From NCBI GenBank assembly GCA_021162815.1, contig JAGGXW010000021.1, positions 1-34,816 on the forward strand: a stretch of DNA of 34,816 nucleotides, written 5' to 3'. Source of the stretch: Thermoplasmata archaeon. GTDB lineage: Archaea; Thermoplasmatota; E2; UBA202; JdFR-43. This document shows, one piece after another, positions 1-5,778 of this stretch (position 1 is the stretch's first letter; the number at the start of each line of letters is the position of its first letter). The notes below the pieces were generated by a model. The model made no database searches. It saw only the letters and a list, made by a program, of their open reading frames with translations, and was not told the DNA's origin. Made by a program: the position numbers and the translations under genes.

Positions 1-50
1 TAGTAGTAGTTGTGGGAATGTTTTTGTGGTGGGGGTTTATATTCTTCGGT

Positions 51-527
51 TTATTTATATTTGCTATGTTCTAGCTTATACAAAACTCCTAATGCGCAGA
101 GTTTTTTTAAATATCTATCAAGAATATAATCTGGCAGATCTGTAAATCTTTTAAGAGCAGAAAAAGATAGAGCTGGATATTCTTCCCCTTTTACTTTTTC
201 TATTCCTTGGCTTTCCAGATATTTGATTTTGCTTTTTTCACTAATAATATTGTTGTTTTCGATATATATTATTTCATCTTTTGCAAGTTTAAATGCCCAT
301 AATATTTTTCTAGTTTTATAAGAGTAAGGAGGCTTTTCTATCAAATCCTGTAAGGAGGCTTTACTTAAAATACCATCTTCTTTATTCGTTTCATACCACT
401 TAATTGCTCGTCTTCTTTTTGCTTCATTTCTACATTCTACTGAACAATATTTTTGCCATGTTCTAGTTGGCTTAAATATTTTTCCGCAGATTTCGCATTT
501 GCGGGCTTCAATAGTTTTTTTCTTCAT
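51..527 (-). CDS. Zinc-finger protein of the mobile element, unknown function
   Basis: A 158-aa protein. Residues 11-32 hold a CxxC...CxxxC zinc-binding cluster (CEICGKIF...YCSVECR), the pattern of small treble-clef or MYM-like fingers that are common in archaeal plasmid and virus proteins. It is followed by a basic stretch (RRRAIKWY). The C-terminal 50 residues are predicted-helical and could form a winged helix (LSFSALKRFTDL...), but that is inference. It is divergent from the replication cassette and shares a 61-bp promoter region with it, so it may be a regulator of that cassette. A TATA-like ATATAT lies about 23 nt upstream of the ATG, consistent with a leaderless start. The exact family is not recognised. 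Confidence 0.7.
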   Translation of the reverse strand: MKKKTIEARKCEICGKIFKPTRTWQKYCSVECRNEAKRRRAIKWYETNKEDGILSKASLQDLIEKPPYSYKTRKILWAFKLAKDEIIYIENNNIISEKSKIKYLESQGIEKVKGEEYPALSFSALKRFTDLPDYILDRYLKKLCALGVLYKLEHSKYK

Positions 528-588
528 ATTAATGTTATAAATGATATATGCAAGTATTATTTAAATATTGCTTTCATTTTGTTTCAAT
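528..588. promoter_or_regulatory. Divergent promoter region of the element
   Basis: On the plus strand TTATTTAAATAT (558-568) is centred 26 nt before the ATG at 589. On the minus strand GCATATATCATTTATAAC is centred about 23 nt before the ATG at 527. Both fit archaeal TATA boxes driving leaderless transcripts. Visible spacing only; not tested. Confidence 0.5.
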
Positions 589-732
589 ATGAAAAAGCAA
601 TTACCCGTATATTTAACGGATAAACAAATAGAGCAGCTAAAAAAGGAGAGTAAAAGGCTTGGTTCATCTATGGGTTCCATCATTAGACAGGCAATAATGG
701 AATATTTTTCTAAAAGAGGAGGTAAACCATGA
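589..732 (+). CDS. Ribbon-helix-helix (CopG-type) small DNA-binding protein
   Basis: A 47-aa ORF too short for the supplied track. It reads MKKQLPVYLTDKQIEQLKK...GSSMGSIIRQAIMEYF. A short N-terminal beta strand (LPVYLT) is followed by two helices with a GSSMGSIIRQAI segment, the classic CopG/Arc/MetJ layout in which a dimer inserts the strand pair into the major groove. The TATA box 26 nt upstream supports ATG 589 as a leaderless start. Its TGA overlaps the ATG of the next gene (ATGA at 729-732), indicating translational coupling. As the first gene of the replication cassette it is probably its autoregulator or a copy-control repressor; that role is inference. Confidence 0.75.
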   Translation: MKKQLPVYLTDKQIEQLKKESKRLGSSMGSIIRQAIMEYFSKRGGKP

Positions 733-1085
733 ATAAGGAGGAAGCAATGAATAGGATCATGCAGCTTTTGCACGAAATAAATGAAGTCATAAGCAGAGAA
801 AAAAGGAAAAAGGGTGAAAAAATGCTACCATATTTACAACAAAATAGGATATTTAAACCCATTCCGAAGATTTTAAATTTCATCGAGGAGAGGGCAAAAA
901 AGGAAAGCTGCCCTTACTTTACAGCAAAGCAGCTTCTAAATGAATATAAATCTACCTTCCCGGATGAGGAGATCCATATCAGCTGGATTGCTCTTGCTAT
1001 CTCCATATTGCATAAAGAAGGAAAAATTCAGAAATGGAATAGCAAGACATGGAAATGGATTGCTAATGGAGGAAAAAATGAGTGA
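729..1085 (+). CDS. Small winged-helix-like protein of the replication cassette
   Basis: A 118-aa protein of unrecognised family. The N-terminal 30 residues are a charged helix. Residues about 50-110 (FIEERAKKES...FTAKQLLNEYKS...ISWIALAISILHKEGKIQKWNSKTWKWI) have the pattern of a winged helix: helix, helix, a helix ending in HKEGKI, and an aromatic-rich wing. It is coupled to the upstream RHH gene by an ATGA overlap and overlaps the helicase gene by 8 bp, so all three are probably co-translated. A role in origin recognition or helicase loading would fit the position but cannot be shown from sequence alone. Confidence 0.7.
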   Translation: MNKEEAMNRIMQLLHEINEVISREKRKKGEKMLPYLQQNRIFKPIPKILNFIEERAKKESCPYFTAKQLLNEYKSTFPDEEIHISWIALAISILHKEGKIQKWNSKTWKWIANGGKNE

Positions 1086-2688
1086 GCAGGATTTCGAATG
1101 TCTAAAATGCGGGCACAAAGTAAAACTGGATTATCCTGGAACGGAGATTTATGGGAGGTGTGAATCATGCGGTAGAAACACCATCTTTCGAAAGGTGAAT
1201 ATCGAATATGATAAAGCTAACTATATTCAGGATGGCAAGTTTATTCATCGCTTGCTGGCTGAAGATATAATGAAGAGGCATCATTTTGTTACATTCGAGG
1301 ATACAGATGAAATTTTCATCTACAAAGATGGTATATACGAAGAGGGTGGGGAAGCTTTTATTAAATCGATATGCGAAGATGTACTAAAAGAAGATGCCAA
1401 TACACACAGAGTAGCAGAGGTTATTAATCACATCCGAAGAAGCACATATAAGAATAGAAGGGAGATTGCAGCTAACAACCCAAACCTACTATGCGTTAGA
1501 AATGGCATCCTCGACTTAAGTGAAATATGGGATGGTAAGATTAAATTGTTGCCTCATACTCCTGATATGGTATTTTTGAAAAAATTACCGGTGGAATATA
1601 ATCCAGATACTGACTGCCCAAAGATAAAGAACTTCATTCGTCAGATTGTTAGAAAGGAGGACGTCGCCATAATCCAAGAGATGGTGGGATATTGTCTTTG
1701 GAAAAGATATGACATTGATAAAGCTTTCCTTCTGATAGGAGAGGGAGCAAACGGCAAAAGCACATTGTTAGAGTTGATTATCGGGCTACTTGGCAAGCAA
1801 AACGTTTCATCTATTGCATTGCAAGAGCTGGAAAATAACCGATTTGCAAAGGCAGAATTGTATGGGAAGCTTGCCAACATCTATGCTGACCTGCCTGATA
1901 AGGCTTTAACCCATACTGGAATTTTTAAAATGCTGACAGGAGGAGATTTAATTTCTGCAGAAAGGAAATTCAAAGGGCATATAAAGTTTGTAAATTATGC
2001 AAAGTTGATATTCTCTTGCAATAAAATACCCGAAGCACGAGAGGATACAAGCGCATTTTATCGCAGATGGATCATCATAAACTTTCCATACAAATTCGAG
2101 GGCAAAGATGTGGACCCTCACATCTTGGAAAAAATTGCCACATCTGATGAGTTAAGTGGCTTTCTTAACTGGGCGTTGGAAGGTTTGAGCAGGCTGCTGA
2201 AAAATGGGAGATTTAGTCACTCAAAGACTACAGAGGAAATGCGAGAGGAATACATTATGGCTTCGAATCCTGTCTTGGCTTTCGTTGAAAAGTGCATTGA
2301 GCCTGATGCTGAAGCATGGATAGAAAAAGATGAGCTATATCTCGCATTCTGTAACTTCTGTAAAGATGTCGGATTGCCCATAAAGGCAAAGAATGTCTTT
2401 GCGAGAGAGCTGCCAATGTATGTTAATGTTTCTGTTGAAAGAAAGACAACAGAGGATGGAAGGGCTCGTGTATGGAGTGGAATAAAACTCAATAATGAGG
2501 GCTATAAGTATTTAAATGGACAGGATGTCCAAGATGTCCAGGATATTCTATATTTTAACTATAATCATGACAATAATAATGATAATAAAATAAGAAAAAA
2601 CTTGGACATCCTGGACAACCTGGACAATCCAGCCTCAAAAAAATCTAATCCTGAGGGGGATGAAAATGAAGCAAGAGGAAGTATTTAA
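1078..2688 (+). CDS. Zinc-ribbon SF3 helicase, D5/P4-type plasmid or phage replication protein
   Basis: A 536-aa replicative helicase. The track start at 940 lies deep inside the upstream gene. ATG 1078, preceded by GGAGG, is the likely start and puts a zinc ribbon at the N-terminus (C8, C11, C28, C31). A D5_N-like region spans about 130-210 (NGILDLSEIW...). The SF3 AAA+ core follows: Walker A GEGANGKST (221-229), Walker B near NIYADLP (267-273), sensor KLIFSCNKIP (309-318) and an arginine-finger region AFYRRW (327-332). Known relatives unwind the replication origin of phages, plasmids and NCLDVs, usually fused to an AEP primase. No such polymerase domain is visible here. The C-terminal 65 residues are low-complexity (QDVQDVQDI, LDILDNLDN) because the DNA there carries inverted iterons. 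Confidence 0.9.
   Translation: MSEQDFECLKCGHKVKLDYPGTEIYGRCESCGRNTIFRKVNIEYDKANYIQDGKFIHRLLAEDIMKRHHFVTFEDTDEIFIYKDGIYEEGGEAFIKSICEDVLKEDANTHRVAEVINHIRRSTYKNRREIAANNPNLLCVRNGILDLSEIWDGKIKLLPHTPDMVFLKKLPVEYNPDTDCPKIKNFIRQIVRKEDVAIIQEMVGYCLWKRYDIDKAFLLIGEGANGKSTLLELIIGLLGKQNVSSIALQELENNRFAKAELYGKLANIYADLPDKALTHTGIFKMLTGGDLISAERKFKGHIKFVNYAKLIFSCNKIPEAREDTSAFYRRWIIINFPYKFEGKDVDPHILEKIATSDELSGFLNWALEGLSRLLKNGRFSHSKTTEEMREEYIMASNPVLAFVEKCIEPDAEAWIEKDELYLAFCNFCKDVGLPIKAKNVFARELPMYVNVSVERKTTEDGRARVWSGIKLNNEGYKYLNGQDVQDVQDILYFNYNHDNNNDNKIRKNLDILDNLDNPASKKSNPEGDENEARGSI
2518..2630. repeat. Inverted iteron-like repeats flanking an AT-rich core (candidate origin)
   Basis: The left arm holds the 9-mers ATGTCCAAG and ATGTCCAGG (2525-2542). 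The right arm holds the complementary 9-mers CTTGGACAT, CCTGGACAA and CCTGGACAA (2601-2627). CAGGATGTCCAAG at 2521-2533 is the exact reverse complement of 2601-2613, a 13-bp perfect inverted repeat. The 67 bp between them are very AT-rich. A shorter GGACA-gga-TGTCC palindrome sits at 2518-2530. The whole lies in the 3' end of the helicase gene. Iterons around an AT-rich unwinding element next to a replication gene are typical of origins; the function is inferred. Confidence 0.55.
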
Positions 2689-2929
2689 GGCAATAAATGA
2701 GTTTTCGAATACATTAGGAAAGCTCCAAGAAGCTGCCTATTTTGTTTTTGCTGATCCATTAGAAGATGAAGAAATTGAAAAATTAAGATTGCAGTATACA
2801 AAGACATTTTACAGGATGCTGGGGCAATATGCAAATGGAAAAATGAGCAAAGTTATGATAATAAATCATATCAAAGAATATCTTGAGAGTTTAGAGAAAA
2901 TTTTGGAAAATGACTTCCTAGAGGGATGA
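2660..2929 (+). CDS. Unknown small protein of the replication cassette
   Basis: An 89-aa acidic, helix-rich protein with no recognisable domain (MKMKQEEVFKAINEFSNTLGKLQEAAYF...). It begins inside the 3' end of the helicase gene, behind a GAGGGGG Shine-Dalgarno-like run. ATG 2660 or ATG 2666 could be the start; the run is better spaced for 2666. It ends two bases before the next ATG. The overlap and shared direction make it part of the same operon. Candidate roles are helicase accessory protein or small structural protein, neither supported by a motif. Confidence 0.65.
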   Translation: MKMKQEEVFKAINEFSNTLGKLQEAAYFVFADPLEDEEIEKLRLQYTKTFYRMLGQYANGKMSKVMIINHIKEYLESLEKILENDFLEG

Positions 2930-2930
2930 A

Positions 2931-3245
2931 ATGAAAAAAGAGCTTCCAATCGTGTTAAAATATAAGGGATGGATAATAAAGAAAGATGCTTATGGTTACA
3001 TTTTGCATCATGTAAATGATAAGAAGATGAGGAATGCGGTATATCCTGGCAGTTTATCATCTGCATTGAAACTGCTATATGAAAAAATATTGCTTGGTAA
3101 AATGAATGGCAATTATGATGGCAGTTTGACAGCATTGAGAAAAGCGATTGATGAAACTAATGCAGAATTTGAGGAGTTACTAAAGCCAAAAGCAATAGCA
3201 CAAATGCGGAGGATTGAGGAGGATGAGCGAAAAACAAGCTGTTAA
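2931..3245 (+). CDS. Unknown small protein of the replication cassette
   Basis: A 104-aa protein. The first 50 residues look like a compact beta-rich unit (ELPIVLKYKGWIIKKDAYGYILHHV), followed by helices (SLSSALKLLYEKILLGK, SLTALRKAIDETNAEFEELLK) and a basic/acidic tail. I do not recognise the family. The start is fixed by its position one base after the upstream stop and by GAGGGATGAA just before it. It is likely co-transcribed with the helicase and recombinase genes. Its tail overlaps a possible 20-codon ORF at 3223. Confidence 0.65.
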   Translation: MKKELPIVLKYKGWIIKKDAYGYILHHVNDKKMRNAVYPGSLSSALKLLYEKILLGKMNGNYDGSLTALRKAIDETNAEFEELLKPKAIAQMRRIEEDERKTSC

Positions 3246-3285
3246 TGTTATTGCACCTATGGGCATAACAAAAAGGGGAAAATGA
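3223..3285 (+). CDS. Possible 20-aa coupling peptide ahead of the recombinase
   Basis: ATG 3223 follows a purine-rich GGATTGAGGAGG and opens a 20-codon frame (MSEKQAVNVIAPMGITKRGK) whose TGA overlaps the recombinase ATG as ATGA at 3282-3285. The frame differs from that of the 104-aa gene it overlaps. The good ribosome-binding site and stop/start overlap suggest that ribosomes reach the recombinase through this frame. It may be a true micro-protein, a translational coupling device or chance. Confidence 0.3.
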   Translation: MSEKQAVNVIAPMGITKRGK

Positions 3286-3887
3286 AGGCAATAATCTACG
3301 CAAGAGTTAGCACGGAAGAGCAAGAAGAAAAAGGATATAGCCTTGATGCTCAAGTGGATGCATGTAAAAAATATTGTGAGATGAAAGGATGGGAAGTTGT
3401 TAAAATTTACAAAGAAGTTGGATCCGCATGGGATTCTATGGAAAAAAGAGGAAAATTCATGAAAGCTGTAGACCTTGTGGAAATGGGAATAGCAGATATA
3501 ATAGTTGCCTGGAAGCTTGATAGAATTTTGAGATTGACAGAAGATTTAATAAAACTGAAGAAAAGAATAGGATATAAATTCGTGTCAGTAACCGAAAACT
3601 TAGATGGATCTACAGCATTTGGTAGATTTGCCATAGACATAGCCATAAGAGTAGCTGAACTATCAAGTGATTTAACATCTGAAAGGACCAAGCTCATAAT
3701 AAAAAGAAGAATTGAAAAAGGACTACCTCATGGGTATCCAAAAGGAAAAAGCCGCATCCCGGAATGGAAGAAAGAAAAAATCATAGAACTGTATAAGAAA
3801 GATTACACATATAGGCAAATTGCATCGGAAATGAAAGTTTCTTTATGGACGATTCATAATGTTTTGCGAGAAAATAAATTGATTTAA
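3282..3887 (+). CDS. Small serine recombinase (resolvase/invertase type)
   Basis: A 201-aa site-specific recombinase that cleaves and rejoins DNA through a serine-phosphate linkage. The catalytic domain opens with MKAIIYARVSTEEQ, giving the expected R8 and nucleophile S10. R56 and the D80-R81-R84 cluster (KLDRILR) correspond to the other conserved active-site residues. Residues about 108-145 form the long E helix, ending at TSERTKLI. The C-terminal 50 residues hold a helix-turn-helix (IIELYKKDYTYRQIASEMKVSLWTIHNVL). The overall size and HTH position match gamma-delta/Hin-type enzymes, not the large serine integrases and not IS607 TnpA, which has its HTH at the N-terminus. The repeat-rich DNA just downstream is a natural candidate for its site. 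Confidence 0.92.
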   Translation: MKAIIYARVSTEEQEEKGYSLDAQVDACKKYCEMKGWEVVKIYKEVGSAWDSMEKRGKFMKAVDLVEMGIADIIVAWKLDRILRLTEDLIKLKKRIGYKFVSVTENLDGSTAFGRFAIDIAIRVAELSSDLTSERTKLIIKRRIEKGLPHGYPKGKSRIPEWKKEKIIELYKKDYTYRQIASEMKVSLWTIHNVLRENKLI

Positions 3888-3944
3888 AAATTCTTGGCAT
3901 TGCCATCGCATTTCTTTATTTTTATTTCCGCGCATTGTTTTTGC

Positions 3945-4152
3945 TTATATATATAGATATATATTATACCATAACGAAAATGTTTCATCCTTTACTCTAA
4001 CAAGGCAAGCAGGAACATGCGATTTTCCAGATATGCATTACCTTGCGTTTGGTAAAAGGAGCCTTTTTCCAAACAAACCCACGAAAAGGGGATGAAATTT
4101 TTTAAATGTGTTAAAATAAAATGCGGAAATAACAATATATCTATATATATAA
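3945..4152. repeat. 18-bp inverted AT-rich repeat pair
   Basis: TTATATATATAGATATAT at 3945-3962 is the exact reverse complement of 4135-4152. Because the sequence is nearly self-palindromic the two also read as near-direct repeats. Each could serve as a TATA box or DNA unwinding element; low complexity raises the chance of coincidence. Confidence 0.4.
4047..4074. other. Hairpin in the non-coding region
   Basis: GTTTGG-t-AAAAGG-ag-CCTTTT-t-CCAAAC can fold into a 12-bp stem with one T-T mismatch and a very short loop. It is near-perfectly symmetrical, so it could be a DNA cruciform or binding palindrome, or part of a structured RNA. Confidence 0.45.
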
Positions 4153-4234
4153 TAAAGAAACTGAATTTTCATTTCCGCTTTGTCAGGCTGGCATGGCAGC
4201 AGGACATGAATTTTACAGGAGTGAAACGAGGTTT

Positions 4235-4262
4235 GCACACAAAAACACTCGTTATTGTGTGC
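4235..4262. other. Hairpin GCACACAA / TTGTGTGC
   Basis: GCACACAA (4235-4242) and TTGTGTGC (4255-4262) are perfect inverted repeats separated by 12 nt, immediately before the GCGGAAAT palindrome cluster. It is not followed by a T-run, so a terminator role is not favoured. Confidence 0.4.
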
Positions 4263-4338
4263 GAGGGGCGGAAATAAGGCGGAAATTGTTCATTTCCGCA
4301 TTTCAAAAAAAGAAAGAGATGAAGGAAAAGCTATCTTT

Positions 4339-4578
4339 TTAGTATTTTTTAATATCTGGATCATCCGGTGTAGTATAATCTATTTTAAGTCTTAAGCTGT
4401 GTTCGATTACTTCCAATTCTGGAAATTCATCTGAAAATCTTTCCATCTCTTCATTAAATGTTTTTACAGCATTATAGCATTTATCAGCCAATATTTGTAA
4501 TCTGTGGATTCTCTCACCAATATAATGGATATACTCCTGTGTTTCTTTTTTAGCCTGTATAGTTATTTCATTTTCCAT
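4339..4578 (-). CDS. Unknown small coiled-coil-like protein of the element
   Basis: A 79-aa acidic, helical protein (MENEITIQAKKETQEYIHYIGERIHRLQILADKCYNAV...). The track starts it at GTG 4584. ATG 4578 is preferred because GGAGGAG lies 7 nt upstream of it, whereas that site is too close to the GTG. Its start overlaps or abuts the stop of the upstream minus-strand gene, so the two form an operon. No domain is recognised. Confidence 0.6.
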   Translation of the reverse strand: MENEITIQAKKETQEYIHYIGERIHRLQILADKCYNAVKTFNEEMERFSDEFPELEVIEHSLRLKIDYTTPDDPDIKKY

Positions 4579-4580
4579 TT

Positions 4581-4787
4581 TCACTCCTCCATTTCCGTTA
4601 TACCAAAGATCCTGTCTATTTCTTTAAATGTGTTATCTTTCATTTCCACGATCATTGTTTCTAACATCTTCTTTATCTCAGGTGTTAAGGCTCCATAGTT
4701 GTTTAACTTATCATAAAGATATTCTGCCATATCAATGGCCCTCAATTCCCTTAATTTCCTCCTTCTTATTATTTCATCCCTTTTCAT
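4581..4787 (-). CDS. Unknown small helical protein of the element
   Basis: A 68-aa protein when started at ATG 4787 (MKRDEIIRRRKLRELRAIDMAEYLYDKLNNYG...), which has GGTGAT six bases upstream. The track start at 4814 adds nine residues and runs into the promoter. It is strongly basic at the N-terminus, then helical and acidic. It is the first gene of a two-gene minus-strand operon, divergent from the RHH gene at 4849. Function unknown; a DNA-binding or small regulatory protein would fit. Confidence 0.6.
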   Translation of the reverse strand: MKRDEIIRRRKLRELRAIDMAEYLYDKLNNYGALTPEIKKMLETMIVEMKDNTFKEIDRIFGITEMEE

Positions 4788-4813
4788 TATATCACCATTA
4801 TAACATAATGGCA

Positions 4814-4827
4814 AAGCATATATAAAC
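4814..4827. promoter_or_regulatory. Shared TATA box for divergent element genes
   Basis: GCATATATAAACC is centred about 27 nt before ATG 4849 on the plus strand, fitting a leaderless start for the RHH gene. Read the other way, TTTATATATGC is about 30 nt before ATG 4787. A single near-symmetrical AT box may serve both directions. Confidence 0.5.
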
Positions 4828-4848
4828 CTTATGACATATATATTTTAT

Positions 4849-5025
4849 ATGGGTCTGAAACTTATACAAATAAATCTGAGTCAAGAAATGATTGAGGGAA
4901 TAGATCGGGCCATTGAGCTTGGGGTTGCTACCAATAGGACAGAATTTATAAGAATGGCAATATCAGATAAGCTCAAAGAGTTATCCATCATTGAAGAAAT
5001 GAAGAAAAGAAAACCAAGAGAATGA
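4849..5025 (+). CDS. Ribbon-helix-helix transcriptional regulator
   Basis: A 58-aa protein starting MGLKLIQINLSQEMIEGIDRAIELGVATNRTEFIRMAISDKL, the standard RHH pattern: a strand (KLIQINLS), helix A, then N-R-T-E-F-I-R-M-A-I in helix B. ATG 4849 is preferred to the track start at 4831 because the TATA box lies exactly 26-27 nt upstream and the first six track residues do not belong to the fold. It is divergent from a two-gene minus operon and may regulate it. This is a second, distinct RHH protein in the element besides that at 589. Confidence 0.8.
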   Translation: MGLKLIQINLSQEMIEGIDRAIELGVATNRTEFIRMAISDKLKELSIIEEMKKRKPRE

Positions 5026-5151
5026 GTTTATTCAAATGCTATACAAAGTTTAGTTAAAGGATATACTTATTGGATTTGGTGTATTATCGCAAAGTATATT
5101 TATTGCGATGTGATTAAGTGTAAGACATATCTTACAAATTATGGTGATAAA

Positions 5152-5421
5152 ATGGTTGAAATAAATATGACCAAAATGAGTTCCAAAGGGCAAATTGTGA
5201 TTCCTGCTGAGATTAGAAAATATTTTAGCAAAGGAGAAAAATTTGTAATAATAAAGGAAGGCGACCTTATAATATTGAAAAGCACTAAAAATATGGATAA
5301 AAACTTTGAGGAAGATTTGGAGTTTGCAAAAAGAACAGAGGATGCTTTTAAAAGATATGAAAAAGGAGAATTTAAAGAAGTCAGTGATGAAGAATTTTTG
5401 AAAATGCTTGAAGAATGGTAG
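5152..5421 (+). CDS. AbrB/MazE-type antitoxin
   Basis: An 89-aa protein with an N-terminal SpoVT/AbrB swapped-hairpin domain (MTKMSSKGQIVIPAEIRKYFSKGEKFVIIKEGDLIILK) and a charged C-terminal tail (FEEDLEFAKRTEDAFKRYEKGEFKEVSDEEFLKMLEEW) of the kind that wraps a toxin. The start at ATG 5152 follows GGTGAT and removes 14 doubtful residues from the GTG start in the track. Its stop overlaps the toxin start by 7 bp, the usual antitoxin-first order. It should bind its own promoter and neutralise the downstream RelE-like protein. Confidence 0.85.
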   Translation: MVEINMTKMSSKGQIVIPAEIRKYFSKGEKFVIIKEGDLIILKSTKNMDKNFEEDLEFAKRTEDAFKRYEKGEFKEVSDEEFLKMLEEW

Positions 5422-5663
5422 AGATTGTTTATGATGATGGATTTGCTAAGCAAATAAAAAAGATAAAAGATCAGAAGCTTAAAGAAAGAGTTAAAAAACA
5501 AATCAGAAAGATTATAGAAAATCCAGAAATTGGTAAACCTATGAGATTTGCGAGACAAGGAACCCGGGAGGTTAGAATAAAACCCTTTAGATTGTCATAT
5601 ATCTATTTAAAAAATGAGGATAAGATTGTTTTCTTGGACCTATATCACAAAGATGAACAATAA
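5415..5663 (+). CDS. RelE/ParE-family toxin
   Basis: An 82-aa basic protein (MVEIVYDDGFAKQIKKIKDQKLKERVKKQIRKIIENPEIGKPMRFARQGTREVRIKPFRLSYIYLKNEDKIVFLDLYHKDEQ). The helical N-half with regularly spaced Lys/Arg, the NPEIGKPM turn, and the C-terminal strands REVRIKPFRLSYIYL and IVFLDLYHKDEQ match the RelE fold, in which basic and aromatic residues cleave mRNA on the ribosome. The overlap with the AbrB-type gene makes it a toxin-antitoxin pair that may stabilise the element. Whether it is RelE-like (RNase) or ParE-like cannot be decided here. Confidence 0.85.
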   Translation: MVEIVYDDGFAKQIKKIKDQKLKERVKKQIRKIIENPEIGKPMRFARQGTREVRIKPFRLSYIYLKNEDKIVFLDLYHKDEQ

Positions 5664-5745
5664 CTTATTATGAAATTTAGATTTAGGCAGAGCTTTTGAC
5701 CCCTGCAATTCTAATTTCGCCGGCGGCTTTCATTGTCATAATTCG

Positions 5746-5758
5746 CTATATTTTTATC
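5746..5758 (+). promoter_or_regulatory. TATA box of the PH-domain gene
   Basis: CTATATTTTTATC is centred about 27 nt before ATG 5779, consistent with a leaderless transcript. The gap of 115 bp before this gene also contains a GCCGGCGG patch; no att-like duplication is seen. Confidence 0.45.
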
Positions 5759-5778
5759 GTATCTGAAAATAAATTTGT

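Larger units (their letters stand above)
3924..4299. repeat. Six copies of the 8-mer GCGGAAAT / ATTTCCGC
   Basis: Plus-orientation copies lie at 4123-4130, 4268-4275 and 4279-4286. Minus-orientation copies lie at 3924-3931, 4171-4178 and 4292-4299. Two of the plus copies and the first minus copy extend to the 10-mer GCGGAAATAA/TTATTTCCGC. The last pair forms GCGGAAAT-tgttc-ATTTCCGC, an 8-bp palindrome with a 5-nt spacer. Protein-binding half-sites, for the recombinase or an RHH regulator, are the simplest reading. Confidence 0.6.
3888..4338. other. Non-coding repeat-rich region next to the recombinase
   Basis: About 450 bp without a convincing gene. It contains six copies of GCGGAAAT/ATTTCCGC, two AT boxes of the TTATATATATAGATATAT type and two hairpins. 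Segments near 3945-4030 and 4135-4220 also look like a diverged direct duplication: an AT box, then later GCAAGCAGGAACATG versus GGCAGCAGGACATG, then ATTTTCCAG versus ATTTTACAG. Possible functions are a recombination site, a replication origin, or one or two small RNAs with TATA promoters. Two ORFs in the track here are judged spurious. Confidence 0.6.

Noticed and set aside
1-50. TAG triplet run and G/T-rich strand at the window start as an att or telomere-like repeat
   Set aside because: Only three triplets are present, no second copy was found near 5.0-5.8 kb, and the upstream context is missing.
561-773. Minus-strand 70-aa ORF
   Set aside because: It is antisense to the 47-aa RHH gene and its promoter, and that plus-strand frame carries a recognisable fold and an ATGA overlap.
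940-1077. N-terminal 46 residues of the track's helicase ORF
   Set aside because: They lie entirely inside the 118-aa gene in another frame. ATG 1078 has a GGAGG site and leads directly into the zinc ribbon.
3282-3887. IS607-type transposase (TnpA with TnpB)
   Set aside because: The HTH is at the C-terminus, not the N-terminus, and no TnpB/Fanzor-like RuvC gene is adjacent.
4038-4277. Two ORFs in the track (4038-4238 minus and 4092-4277 plus) within the repeat region
   Set aside because: They run through TATATA tracts, hairpins and GCGGAAAT repeats, have no usable Shine-Dalgarno spacing, and give protein sequences without fold-like patterns.
5139-5558. Minus-strand 139-aa ORF
   Set aside because: It is a shadow of the AbrB/RelE pair; both plus-strand genes match known families.
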